A stretch of DNA of 64,000 nt from Mycobacterium ahvazicum. Lineage in GTDB: Bacteria > Actinomycetota > Actinomycetes > Mycobacteriales > Mycobacteriaceae. The stretch lies in the NCBI RefSeq assembly GCF_900176255.2, contig NZ_FXEG02000002.1:1550001-1614000 (forward strand), in the 5' to 3' direction. Shown here piece after piece: positions 45,631 to 53,827 of this stretch. The notes under the pieces were generated by a model that saw nothing but the letters and a program-made list of their open reading frames with translations, did not search any database and was not told where the DNA came from. Numbering within the stretch: position 1 is the first letter of the stretch; each line of letters opens with the position of its first letter. The position numbers and the translations under genes were made by a program.

Positions 45631-46737
45631 GTGACGAAGGCAGCCGGTCGTCCGATCCGGGTGCTGCTCATCGGGAATGCCCCGGCGGGTCCCAACAGCC
45701 GCGGCGGTATGGCGACGATGATGCGCTTGCTGCTGGAGGACGCCGATCCGCGATTTCAGGTGCGCCTGGTGACCACCTACATCGATGACTCGCTTGCCGC
45801 GCAGCTGTGGACCGGCATCACGGGCATGCTCAAGTCGTCGGCCCTGCTGTTGTTCGGCTCCGTCGACGTGCTGCACGTGCACTATTCGTTGCGCGGCAGC
45901 GTCGTCCGCAAATCCGTGCCGTTGTTCGTCGCGCGGCGTCGCCACATTCCGACCATCGTTCATTGCCACAGCTCCCACTTCTTCGCGTGGCTGGACGAGC
46001 TGTCCTGGCTCCAGCGCCACGCCGTGCGCGCGGCGTTGCGCGCCGACTATTCGGTGGTGCTCGGTCGTACCCACTTCGAGGGGTTCCGGTCGAGCCTTGG
46101 GGTCGACGAAGCCAACATCCGGGTTCTCTACAACCCGGTGGTCCTTCCCGGCACTGTCCCGTCACCGCGTGACGGACAGCCGTTGCGGCTGGTGTCGCTG
46201 GGCCGACTGGGGGCCAACAAGGGCAGTTACGACCTGGTCCGGGCGATCAATATGTTGCCCAACAAGATTCGCAGCGGAATACGGCTCACCCTGGCCGGCG
46301 ACGGAGAAGTGGACGAGGTGCGGGAGTTCGTCCGCAGCAACGCCCTCGACGACACGATCGACGTCGTCGGCTGGGTCGGCCCCGAGCGCCGCGACGAGTT
46401 GTTGGCCGAGTCGTCGATCTTCGTGTTGCCCAGCTACAGCGAGGGCCTTCCGATGGCGGTGCTGGAGGCGATGGCCAACGGCGTGGTACCGGTGACCACC
46501 GCGGTGGGCGCGATACCGGAGGTGGTCACCGACGCGGTGAACGGACTGCTGGTCCGGCCGGGCGATGCCGCTGGGCTGGCCGACGCGCTGAAATCGCTGA
46601 TCGTCGATGTCGAGCTGCGTAATCGACTCGCCGCGGCGGCCTACGCGCGCGCGTGCGAATTCGACGTCGCCCGCTGGCGAGAGGGCCTGCACGACGTGTG
46701 GCTGGCAGCCGCCGCGATGAAGGCCGGTCGCCGCTAG
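45631..46737 (+). CDS. GT4-family glycosyltransferase
   Basis: Glycosyltransferase of 368 residues with a GT-B fold. The N-terminal domain has RVLLIGNAPAGPNSRGGMATMM; the C-terminal sugar-nucleotide domain starts LVSLGRLGANKGSYDLVRAI, and the E-x7-E motif is in SEGLPMAVLEAMANGVVPV. The GTG at 45631 is chosen, although a TTG at 45592 is also possible. The stop overlaps the convergent polysaccharide deacetylase by four bases. Acceptor unknown. Confidence 0.88.
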   Translation: MTKAAGRPIRVLLIGNAPAGPNSRGGMATMMRLLLEDADPRFQVRLVTTYIDDSLAAQLWTGITGMLKSSALLLFGSVDVLHVHYSLRGSVVRKSVPLFVARRRHIPTIVHCHSSHFFAWLDELSWLQRHAVRAALRADYSVVLGRTHFEGFRSSLGVDEANIRVLYNPVVLPGTVPSPRDGQPLRLVSLGRLGANKGSYDLVRAINMLPNKIRSGIRLTLAGDGEVDEVREFVRSNALDDTIDVVGWVGPERRDELLAESSIFVLPSYSEGLPMAVLEAMANGVVPVTTAVGAIPEVVTDAVNGLLVRPGDAAGLADALKSLIVDVELRNRLAAAAYARACEFDVARWREGLHDVWLAAAAMKAGRR

Positions 46738-47765
46738 CGGCGCGGCAGCCCGCCGCAGACCATGAGCCGGAAGTAGTCGAACGACGAATTGCTGCCCACC
46801 GCCAGCCGCGGCAACGCCATTGGGTCGCAACGACGGTCGGCGAATCCCGGGGTCGTCGACAACGCCCAGCGCACACCGCGGCGACGCAGTACGTCGCGGG
46901 CGCGGGCGTCGAAATCCTGCGCCCGGCCATTCGGATAGGCGAAAACCGTTGGTGCTCGGCCGGTTTCACGTTCGATGGCCGCACAGGAATCCGCGATCTC
47001 CCGCTCGAGCTTGTCGTCCTCGCAGCGGGCCAGGATCGGATGGGTGACCGAATGCGGATACAGCGTCACCAGGCCGTCGCCGGCCATCGCCCGCGCTTCG
47101 TCCCAGGACAGCATCCGAAACGGACCCCCGTCGGCGCTGTCGCGATAGCCCAGTGCGCCGAAAACGTGGTCCAGCATCGCGATCCGTTGGGCGTCGGCCA
47201 GGTCTTTACACCGCTGCACCGCGGACGCGTAGACCGCCCCGCGATGGGCGTTCCCGTTCAGTGAACAAGTGCCCAGACCCAAGGCGGTCAGATCGACCTC
47301 GGTCGCGGTGGTGTGTGCGATCGCGAGCCAAAGCCGGTCGGGCCAAAGGGTTTCGCCGCTGTTCATCGGGCCGGTCGCGAGGAACACCGCGGCGGGCAGC
47401 CCCAGCTCGCGCAGCACCGGGACCGCGTGCGTGGCGAGGTTGCGGGTGCCGTCGTCGAACGTGATCGCCATCGCGCGCGGCGGCAACGTCCCCGCGGCAA
47501 GCCGGTCCAGGGCCTCCTCGAGCGCAAGGACGTTGAAGTGGTCGCGGATGTATTCGAGTTGACGGCGATACATCGCCGAGTCCAGGACATGCCAGCACGC
47601 CGGTGACAACGGTTGGTCCTCCACGCCGTGGAACATCACGATCGCGAGCGCGTCGCGGTGGCGCCGGCGGGCTAACGCCGGTACGCCCGCGGCGCAGAGT
47701 AGCCCGGCCGCGATGTTCTTGACGGTCGCTCGGGCCGCGGGCGAGGTGAGGTCGCTCGGTCGCAT
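46734..47765 (-). CDS. Polysaccharide deacetylase (NodB-like, CE4)
   Basis: Enzyme of 343 residues predicted to remove acetyl groups from a glycan. The NodB domain begins near ALAIVMFHGVE and has AMAITFDDGTRN (catalytic and metal-binding aspartates), LGLPAAVFLATGPMNS and a late VTHPILARCEDDKLEREI with a likely metal-binding H-x3-4-H variant, then FAYPNGRAQDFD. The N-terminus is basic, with a weak hydrophobic stretch (NIAAGLLCAAGVPALA). The ATG at 47765 is preferred to upstream starts. Confidence 0.88.
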   Translation of the reverse strand: MRPSDLTSPAARATVKNIAAGLLCAAGVPALARRRHRDALAIVMFHGVEDQPLSPACWHVLDSAMYRRQLEYIRDHFNVLALEEALDRLAAGTLPPRAMAITFDDGTRNLATHAVPVLRELGLPAAVFLATGPMNSGETLWPDRLWLAIAHTTATEVDLTALGLGTCSLNGNAHRGAVYASAVQRCKDLADAQRIAMLDHVFGALGYRDSADGGPFRMLSWDEARAMAGDGLVTLYPHSVTHPILARCEDDKLEREIADSCAAIERETGRAPTVFAYPNGRAQDFDARARDVLRRRGVRWALSTTPGFADRRCDPMALPRLAVGSNSSFDYFRLMVCGGLPRR

Positions 47766-47835
47766 TTTTTTGCTAAGCCCTGCCGTGAGTATCGCCGTTT
47801 GCCTATAGTTCACCTGAAAGTTCGGGGGTGATCCT

Positions 47836-48180
47836 ATGCTCGGTTCCATGAAAACAGCACTCGCGGCGTCTCTCATCGCCCTGCCCGCACTGCTGTGTTC
47901 AGTGCCGGCAGTCGCCCACGCCGACCCAGAGAATACGCCCGACTACATCAACTACCTGGACCAGAACAACATTCACTACTCCAGCCGCGAGACGATCGTG
48001 CACGTGGGGACGAATCTGTGCAACGAGCTGCGCAACAACCTCGTCTCGCCGGATCAGGCCCTGCAGCGGATTCAGAACATGGGCTACAGCCAGCAGCAGA
48101 CCAAGCAGATCGCGTTCGCCGCGGTCGAGGCGTTCTGCCCGGACATGGATATCGACGCTCAGAAGGCGCCCAAGTCCTAG
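47836..48180 (+). CDS. DUF732 secreted protein, copy 3
   Basis: A 114-residue protein with signal peptide ALAASLIALPALLCSVPAVAHA, then DUF732 features: DYINYLDQNNIHYSSRE, HVGTNLCNELRNNL and QIAFAAVEAFCPDM, two cysteines. It is more diverged from the two copies at 39-40 kb than they are from each other. GGGGG lies seven bases before the ATG at 47836; an internal ATG at 47848 is possible. It is divergent from the polysaccharide deacetylase. The 251 bp after its stop hold no gene I can support. Confidence 0.85.
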   Translation: MLGSMKTALAASLIALPALLCSVPAVAHADPENTPDYINYLDQNNIHYSSRETIVHVGTNLCNELRNNLVSPDQALQRIQNMGYSQQQTKQIAFAAVEAFCPDMDIDAQKAPKS

Positions 48181-48419
48181 TCGGTCCGCCCCCGGTTCCG
48201 CATCGTTGTTGGCATTGTGGTTCGCCATCCGCCGCTTTTGGTGATGGTGATGTTATTTGCTTGAAAGTTTGCTGTGCGCGTCCGCGCGGCCGTCGCTTTG
48301 CCGTCGCCGCGTCCACTGGGCGGCACCCATCCGAATAACTTTGCGGGGGAAGCGGATTACCGGGAACCGCCCGTCGACAGGCGGACAGAACTTGACCCTC
48401 AAACGACGGCTCGGCTGGG

Positions 48420-48425
48420 TATGGT
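48420..48425 (+). promoter_or_regulatory. -10 box of a leaderless kinase transcript
   Basis: TATGGT is six bases before the GTG at 48432, the geometry of a leaderless start. A TTGACC (48392-48397) lies too far upstream (22-base spacer) to be a normal -35. Confidence 0.45.
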
Positions 48426-48431
48426 GAGCCC

Positions 48432-50411
48432 GTGGAGGGAAGGGAGTTCGGTCGCTACCGGCTCGTCGAGTTGTTGGGCCGGGGCGATCTGGGGGAGGTG
48501 TGGCGCGCGCACGACACCGAGACCGGCAATCGCACTGCCGCGATCAAGCTGCTCCCGCCACAGCTGGCTGCCGATCCGGCGATCGCTGAGCAGTTCCGCC
48601 GGGAGGCGGCCGCGGCGGCACGGCTGAACAACCCGCACATCGTTCCCATCCACCACTACGGCGAGATCGGCGACCAGCTCTACATCGACATGGAGCTCAT
48701 CGACGGGCGCAACCTGCAAGAGGTGTTGGCCAACGGGCCGCTCGAACCGGCTCGCGCGGTGGGCATCATCGGGCAGGTGGCTGACGCATTGCATGCCGTG
48801 CACGAGATCGGCCTGGTGCATGGCGATGTCAAACCCTCCAACATCCTGATTGATCGCCACGACTTCGCTTACCTCGTCGATCTCGGGATCGCCCGGCTGG
48901 CGCCCTGGTACGAAACGCGGTTGACGAACTCCGACAACGAGGTCGTCAGTTGGCATTACATGGCGCCGGAGCGATCCGGGGCCCGCGAGGCCGACGCCCG
49001 CGCCGACATCTACTCGCTGGCGTGTGTGCTCTATGAATGCCTGACCGGGCAGCCGCCCTTCGCCGGGGACACGTGGCTGTTCGCCGCACACCTGAGCACC
49101 CCGCCGCCGCGACCGTCCGTCACCCGGCCCGGCGTGCCCCCGCGCCTCGACGACGTCATCGCCACCGGGATGGCCAAAGACCCTGCCAACCGGTATGCCA
49201 CCACGGTTGCGCTGGCCGACGCCGCGCACGACGTCATCACCGCGACCACGCGGGAACCGGCCAGGGCCAGACATGCGCTGTCGGATAAGCAGGCGCAATC
49301 CGCGCCCCCACCGGAGCCGGAGCCCAACCCCGCCGCGAACGGGTACCCCGCGGAGCCCGCACCGCCCGTCAGTTCGCATCTCGCTAAGCCGCCGCCACCG
49401 GTCACCTCGTATCTCGCGGTCGAGGCGGCACCCGCCGACGAACCGTCAGATCTCGAACCGTTCCAGCAGCCGTGGCCCGACGACGCCGATACCCCGGCGC
49501 GGCGCCCGTGGTTGCGCCGACCGGTCATCGTGGTTCCAGCCGCGCTGGCGCTCGCGGCCGCCGTCGTGCTCGCCTTCATCGTCATCGCCGGCCAGTTCGA
49601 AACCCATGACGTCAAGCCGTCCAATCAACATCGCGATCCCTCGTACGGCGCGCAGGTCACATTGCCGTTCACCGGGCTTGGCCACCCCGCGGATGTGGAG
49701 GTCGACCCCGCCGGCAACGTTTACGTCGCCGACGACATGAACAACCGGGTGCTCAAACTGGCGCCGGGCTCCAACGCTGCGATCGAACTTCCCTTCATCG
49801 GCCTCAACTCGCCGGAGGGTGTGGCGGGGGGTGGCGCCGGGGACCTGTATGTCGCTGACACCAACAACAATCGGGTGCTCAAGCTGCCGGCCGGCTCGAG
49901 CACCCCGATCGTGTTGCCGTTCACCGGCCTGCACCGGCCTCAGGGTGTGGCGACGGATGGAGCGGGCGCTCTCTATCTCGCCGACACCGACGCCAATCGC
50001 GTGCTGGAGCTGCCGGCCGGCTCGAGCACCCCGATCGAGTTGCCGTTCACCGGTCTCAACGCGCCCGAGGGTGTGGGGCTCGACAAGGTGCGCAACGTCT
50101 TCGTCGCCGACTCGGGCAACAGCCGGGTGGTGAAGCTGGAGGCGGACTCAAACCGCCAGAGCGTGGTGCCGTTCAGCGGCCTGTTGACCCCCGGCGACCC
50201 CAGCGGCGTCGCGGTGGACGACGGGGGCGACATCTTCGTCACCGACTACACCGACAACCGGGTGCTGAAGATGGACGCCGCGACGCAGCGGCAGAGCGTG
50301 CTGCCCTTCGTCGGGCTCAACCACCCCAGCGGTATCGCGGTGGACAAGGCCGCCAACCTCTACGTCACCGACTACACCGGCGACCGGGTCGTCAAGCTGC
50401 CCGCGAAGTGA
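48432..50411 (+). CDS. PknD-like Ser/Thr kinase with NHL beta-propeller sensor
   Basis: Receptor kinase of 659 residues: an N-terminal kinase domain (about 8-270), a Pro-rich juxtamembrane linker (about 280-360), one transmembrane helix (about 363-386) and an extracytoplasmic six-bladed NHL propeller (about 400-659), the layout of PknD. Glycine loop GRGDLGEVWRA, Lys39 in the AIKLL strand and Asp132 are present. The catalytic loop is HGDVKPSN instead of HRD, and the magnesium loop is DLG rather than DFG, so it is a non-RD kinase. Six repeats of about 42 residues share GLxxPxGVAxDxxGxxYVADxxNxRVxKL. Confidence 0.92.
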   Translation: MEGREFGRYRLVELLGRGDLGEVWRAHDTETGNRTAAIKLLPPQLAADPAIAEQFRREAAAAARLNNPHIVPIHHYGEIGDQLYIDMELIDGRNLQEVLANGPLEPARAVGIIGQVADALHAVHEIGLVHGDVKPSNILIDRHDFAYLVDLGIARLAPWYETRLTNSDNEVVSWHYMAPERSGAREADARADIYSLACVLYECLTGQPPFAGDTWLFAAHLSTPPPRPSVTRPGVPPRLDDVIATGMAKDPANRYATTVALADAAHDVITATTREPARARHALSDKQAQSAPPPEPEPNPAANGYPAEPAPPVSSHLAKPPPPVTSYLAVEAAPADEPSDLEPFQQPWPDDADTPARRPWLRRPVIVVPAALALAAAVVLAFIVIAGQFETHDVKPSNQHRDPSYGAQVTLPFTGLGHPADVEVDPAGNVYVADDMNNRVLKLAPGSNAAIELPFIGLNSPEGVAGGGAGDLYVADTNNNRVLKLPAGSSTPIVLPFTGLHRPQGVATDGAGALYLADTDANRVLELPAGSSTPIELPFTGLNAPEGVGLDKVRNVFVADSGNSRVVKLEADSNRQSVVPFSGLLTPGDPSGVAVDDGGDIFVTDYTDNRVLKMDAATQRQSVLPFVGLNHPSGIAVDKAANLYVTDYTGDRVVKLPAK

Positions 50412-50448
50412 TGCACCCGGGCGAGCGAAGAGTTGGCCAAGTGCTCAC

Positions 50449-50955
50449 GTGGCCGAAACCCGGTCATGGCACGGTGACCGCGTGACAGCCGAATCGCGGG
50501 TCAGCCAGTCGCGCGCGGTCGATCGATTCCACAAGTCCTGTGAGGCGGTCGTCAGTCGGCTTCCGTTCGGGCTCAGTTCGATCATCGCCCCGACGTTCCT
50601 CGGCTTCTGCGTGATCAACGGCTTCACCTTCAGCGTTGATCTCGTGCTGCTCACCACGCTGCGCGACGGCCTCGACCTTCCGGTGCCGATTGCCGTGACC
50701 GTCTCCTACGCGTGTGCCTTCGCGCTGAGCTACGTGCTCAACCGCACCTTCAACTTCCAGTCCCACGGGGCGGTCGGCTCGCAGCTCGCGGTCTACGTCG
50801 TCGTGGTGGTCGTCAATTACCTGGCCTTCATCCTCGGCGTGACCACGCTGTTGTCGGCTATCGGGCTGCAGTACCAACTGTCGCGAATCGTTGCGGGCAT
50901 GTGCGAAGCGGTGTACATGTATAGCGCGATGCGGTGGGTGGTCTTCCGCCGCTGA
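50449..50955 (+). CDS. GtrA-family membrane protein
   Basis: A 168-residue protein with four helices, the GtrA family, which in other bacteria helps flip lipid-linked sugars. Features are FCVINGFTFSVDLVLLTTL, a helix with FALSYVLNRTFNFQ, and VVVNYLAFILGVTTLL. In M. tuberculosis, GtrA-like Rv3789 is tied to arabinan synthesis; the role here is unknown. The GTG at 50449 has no strong ribosome-binding site; GTG 50482 is a good alternative. Confidence 0.85.
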   Translation: MAETRSWHGDRVTAESRVSQSRAVDRFHKSCEAVVSRLPFGLSSIIAPTFLGFCVINGFTFSVDLVLLTTLRDGLDLPVPIAVTVSYACAFALSYVLNRTFNFQSHGAVGSQLAVYVVVVVVNYLAFILGVTTLLSAIGLQYQLSRIVAGMCEAVYMYSAMRWVVFRR

Positions 50956-50966
50956 CTGGAGGCACC

Positions 50967-51320
50967 GTGAGCGAGCACGAAGTAAAGATGATCATCCTGT
51001 CGACCGACGACTTGGACGAGTCGATCCGGTTCTACAGCGAGACCCTGGGCATGGCGCTGAAGTTCCGCGACGGCGCCCACTTCGCCGCCCTCGACGGCGG
51101 GCCGGTCACCCTCGCCCTGGCGACCGACGTCGACCATCCCATACCCGGGCAAGTTGTCGTGGGTATCAAGACCGCCGATGTCGACGCGGCGGCCAAGGCC
51201 GTGGAGGCCAGCGGCGGCGGCATCGTGAAGGGCCCGTACGACGACGCCCACGAGCGCCGTGCCGTGGTCTACGACAACAAAGGCAACGGTGTGGTCTTCT
51301 ACAAGCCGTTGGCTCGCTGA
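50967..51320 (+). CDS. VOC-superfamily (glyoxalase/dioxygenase fold) protein
   Basis: A 117-residue single-domain vicinal oxygen chelate protein. The beta-alpha-beta-beta-beta pattern reads VKMIILSTDDLDESIRFYSETLG, then HFAALDGGPVTLAL and GIKTADVDAAAKAV, ending AVVYDNKGNGVVFYK. The usual first metal histidine is not evident, so the enzymatic role is uncertain. GGAGG precedes the GTG at 50967. It follows gtrA by 11 bases. Confidence 0.85.
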   Translation: MSEHEVKMIILSTDDLDESIRFYSETLGMALKFRDGAHFAALDGGPVTLALATDVDHPIPGQVVVGIKTADVDAAAKAVEASGGGIVKGPYDDAHERRAVVYDNKGNGVVFYKPLAR

Positions 51321-51342
51321 ACAACGCGCGGCCACAACGGCA

Positions 51343-52017
51343 TCACGCGGTGTGATGCCGCTCGAGTTGAGGTTGGCCGCCGTGGGAACCGGTGGCCTGG
51401 AAGATAATCCGCTGTCCCACTTTCACGGCGTGATCGGCGAACCGTTCGTAGTAGCGGCTCAACAGCGTGCTGTCGACCGCGGCGGGGACGCTGTGCGACC
51501 ACTTCCGGTCCATCAGGATGGTGAATACGAGTCGGTGTAGCTCGTTCATCGCATCGTCGTCGTGGGCCAGTTCGGCGGCTTGCTCCGCGTTTCCGGACAG
51601 CACGACCCTCCTCGCGTTCCGGCTGAGATCCACGGCGATGCGGCCCATTTCGGCGAAGTAGGGCTTGATGTCGTCCGGGATTGCGGTGCAGGGGTGCCGC
51701 AGCCGGACGGTATCGGCGACATGCAGCGCCAGGGCGGCCATGCGATAGACGTCGGCGACGTTTTGCAGGCTAGCGAGAATGGCCCTTAAGTCGCCGGCGA
51801 CCGGAGCCTGCAGGAGCAGCAGGGTGTAGGCGTCATTCTCGATATCGGTAGCCCGGACGATGACGTCCGGGTGCGCGCTGATCACGCCTTCGGCCAAGAC
51901 GATGTCCGCGCCCAGCAGGGCCTCGGTGGCCTGGGCCATCGCGGTGCCGGTGAGATCGCACATGTCGGCGATGCTGCGCCGCAGTGCGTCGAGCTGGTGA
52001 TGGAACGCGGTCCGCAT
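51343..52017 (-). CDS. PhoU-like phosphate signalling protein
   Basis: Cytoplasmic regulator of 224 residues made of two PhoU three-helix bundles. Typical motifs: FHHQLDALRRSIADMCDLTG, the metal-binding EGVISAHPDVIVRATDIENDAY with its D/E cluster, and the second-domain LLSRYYERFADHAVKVGQRI. PhoU proteins (PhoY1/PhoY2 in M. tuberculosis) restrain the phosphate-sensing SenX3-RegX3 system and promote persistence. No pst genes are adjacent. Confidence 0.9.
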   Translation of the reverse strand: MRTAFHHQLDALRRSIADMCDLTGTAMAQATEALLGADIVLAEGVISAHPDVIVRATDIENDAYTLLLLQAPVAGDLRAILASLQNVADVYRMAALALHVADTVRLRHPCTAIPDDIKPYFAEMGRIAVDLSRNARRVVLSGNAEQAAELAHDDDAMNELHRLVFTILMDRKWSHSVPAAVDSTLLSRYYERFADHAVKVGQRIIFQATGSHGGQPQLERHHTA

Positions 52018-52023
52018 GGTCGA

Positions 52024-52287
52024 CTAGCTGTTCGCGTCGGACGCCCAGCCGATCGCCACCAGGCGACGCGGTATGCGATCGAGGTCGGTTCGGACGAACT
52101 CCACCCTGAGACTCATGGCTCGCGGATGCCACCATTCGGTCCCGCTAAACGTCAACGTTCGAAAGCGGTCGGCGACGGTGCGGCGAAGCCTCTGACCTGC
52201 GCAGTCCTGGGCACGAGCGGTCCGATCTTCGGATCCGCGGAAGAACTCGCGAAAAACGGCACGCGGATCGCGGGCGAAAGCTAGCAT
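52024..52287 (-). CDS. Possible small ORF upstream of phoU
   Basis: An 87-codon ORF ends seven bases before the phoU ATG. Its C-terminal half (FSGTEWWHPRAMSLRVEFVR, then RIPRRLVAIGWASDANS) reads like a plausible folded fragment, but I do not recognise it and no ribosome-binding site is clear. It could equally be non-coding leader sequence. Confidence 0.22.
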   Translation of the reverse strand: MLAFARDPRAVFREFFRGSEDRTARAQDCAGQRLRRTVADRFRTLTFSGTEWWHPRAMSLRVEFVRTDLDRIPRRLVAIGWASDANS

Positions 52288-52774
52288 CGTTTAATGGCCG
52301 ACGAGGCGGCCACCGGGCGGATCCTCGGTGGCCGCTTCACTTAATTTTCCGGCCGGCATCCCTGAACTCTGGTTAGCGCAGGCTGTCACGCTGCGGCCGA
52401 GTTTGCCTGTGTCCCAAAGCTATTGCGGGAGCCTGTAATGGCTCTCCGGCGTTCGCGCTGACGATGGCTGTTGCATCCCCTCCGGCCGGACGCCACGGCG
52501 GGTGTCCCGGCGCCGCAGGCCAGGCGTCGGCATCGCCTCGGTCTCTTAGCACACGACGCGGCGGGTCGTCTTGCCGAAATGGGCTAATCATTGAAATTTC
52601 TGATCCGCTCAAGTCCCGCGAGCAACTGATCTTGATCGTCATAAGTATTGATCTTGATTTATTTTGCATTTGAACTTGACGTTGATGACAATTTGGTCCA
52701 TTTTTGTTGATTAGACGCCTTGAGTTGGTGGTATATACGTCGCAATTAATTCAGGGTTGGGTGGGAGGTCAGAA
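52288..52774. other. Region without a recognisable gene, becoming AT-rich
   Basis: From 52288 to 52600 the composition is ordinary; a hairpin lies at 52306-52335. From about 52600 to 52760 A/T content rises sharply (for example TGATTTATTTTGCATTTG near 52654), just upstream of the cysteine-rich peptide gene. No ORF with codon bias or family signal was found. Confidence 0.6.
52306..52335 (+). terminator. Hairpin followed by a T-rich tract
   Basis: GCGGCCACCG and CGGTGGCCGC, ten-base perfect arms around a ten-base loop, followed by TTCACTTAATTTT on the plus strand, the form of an intrinsic terminator. No plus-strand gene upstream is evident, so it may end an unannotated short transcript or act on a minus-strand transcript. 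Confidence 0.5.
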
Positions 52775-52948
52775 ATGGAGACGGTCGCAGCGCTGTTTGT
52801 GGCGTCAGTGGGAGCGTTCCTGTTGACGATCGGGATCGGCAGTGCCGACTGCACCAGCCAATGCTTCGGCAACGGCGCCGGAATGCAGTGCACCTCATGT
52901 GACTCTCCCAAGGACGGCGAGAGCCGGATGGCCACCCTCTTCGAGTAG
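52775..52948 (+). CDS. Small exported cysteine-rich peptide
   Basis: A 57-residue protein I do not recognise. METVAALFVASVGAFLLTIGIGSA is a signal peptide with a good cleavage motif (GSA-D). The short mature part has four cysteines (26, 30, 39, 42; CTSQC and CTSC pattern) that could form two disulfides or bind metal. An excellent GGAGG lies six bases upstream of the ATG, and it sits behind an AT-rich promoter-like region. No neighbour suggests a function. Confidence 0.6.
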   Translation: METVAALFVASVGAFLLTIGIGSADCTSQCFGNGAGMQCTSCDSPKDGESRMATLFE

Positions 52949-53488
52949 GAATCTGCTGCTCAGAGCTCTTTTCCATATCTTCGTCCGCTGCCGCCGGGGG
53001 GTCGGCGCCGGTGTGGACGGCCCCACCCAAACAACTCTTGCCCACCCACGTTCGCGCGTGGGACTGCCGCACCCGCCGACTCGCCGGGAATGGTGGCCTG
53101 TGGCGGGGGGGGCATTTGAGGCGGCCAATAAATAATTGATAAATCCCGGGGTCTGTTATTTCCGCGTAATCCGTACAGCGGAATTCCCAATGCTCATTCA
53201 CAAATCCCTCAGTCTGCCCTGATCATGAAATACATACCGGGTCGCTCTTATTCACGTGTTGAACGGGCCGTAAGCAAATCGTTTAGTTTGCAATCGCCGC
53301 GAAGTTCATACCTGGGGGCTCTGTTCGCCGGTTGAGTTACAACCTTCGGCATGTTGATCGGCGCGCCGGCGCCGGCGCCCGGGCCCCGGACACCCGCTGC
53401 CTGCACAAGGGTGAAGTGCGTTCGGCGCCCTGCGTGCTTACTCTCCGCAGATGCCAGCGGGATCGCTTGCCGGGAAGGGGATCCGACG
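52949..53488. other. 540-bp stretch with no supportable gene
   Basis: It includes an AT-rich patch (AATAAATAATTGATAAAT around 53126-53143) and a palindromic CCACGTTCGCGCGTGG near 53045. No coding signal was found on either strand. Low G/C here and in 52600-52760 brackets the small cysteine-rich peptide gene, suggestive of acquired or silenced DNA. Confidence 0.6.
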
Positions 53489-53815
53489 GTGTCTGACATC
53501 AGCATCGATGTGGAACAGTTGACGGTTTCGGGAAGGCGGGTGAGTGACCAGGCCGAGGATCTGGCGGCAGGGTTCCTCACGGCCGACAACCGGATCGAGG
53601 CGGCTCAGTACGGTTGGGCCGGTACGTCGGCGCTGGCGCTGAGCGCCAGGGCGGCGCGCTGGCTGCCGGAGTCGCGGGTGCTGGTGGGCAAGGTCGGCGA
53701 TCACGGATTCGCGCTGCAAGATGCCGCGGTCCTGCATGCGGCGGCCGAGGCGGAGCGAGCGCGCGCACTCGCCGGGGTCGCTGCCAGGGCTGCCGCGGTC
53801 AGTGGCCGCGGCTGA
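53489..53815 (+). CDS. WXG-like small protein (Rv2078-like)
   Basis: A 108-residue helical protein. DISIDVEQLTVSGRRVSDQAEDL forms a first helix, a W-x-G turn (Trp43-Ala-Gly45) sits mid-way, and the second half is Ala/Arg-rich helix. This is the layout of WXG100/ESX-type proteins. The GTG at 53489 has GAAGGGG eight bases upstream. It lies 12 bases before the hydrolase gene whose N-terminus also has a WXG-like turn. Order and sizes resemble M. tuberculosis Rv2078-Rv2079-lppJ. Confidence 0.72.
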   Translation: MSDISIDVEQLTVSGRRVSDQAEDLAAGFLTADNRIEAAQYGWAGTSALALSARAARWLPESRVLVGKVGDHGFALQDAAVLHAAAEAERARALAGVAARAAAVSGRG

Positions 53816-53827
53816 GAACAGTGGGGT

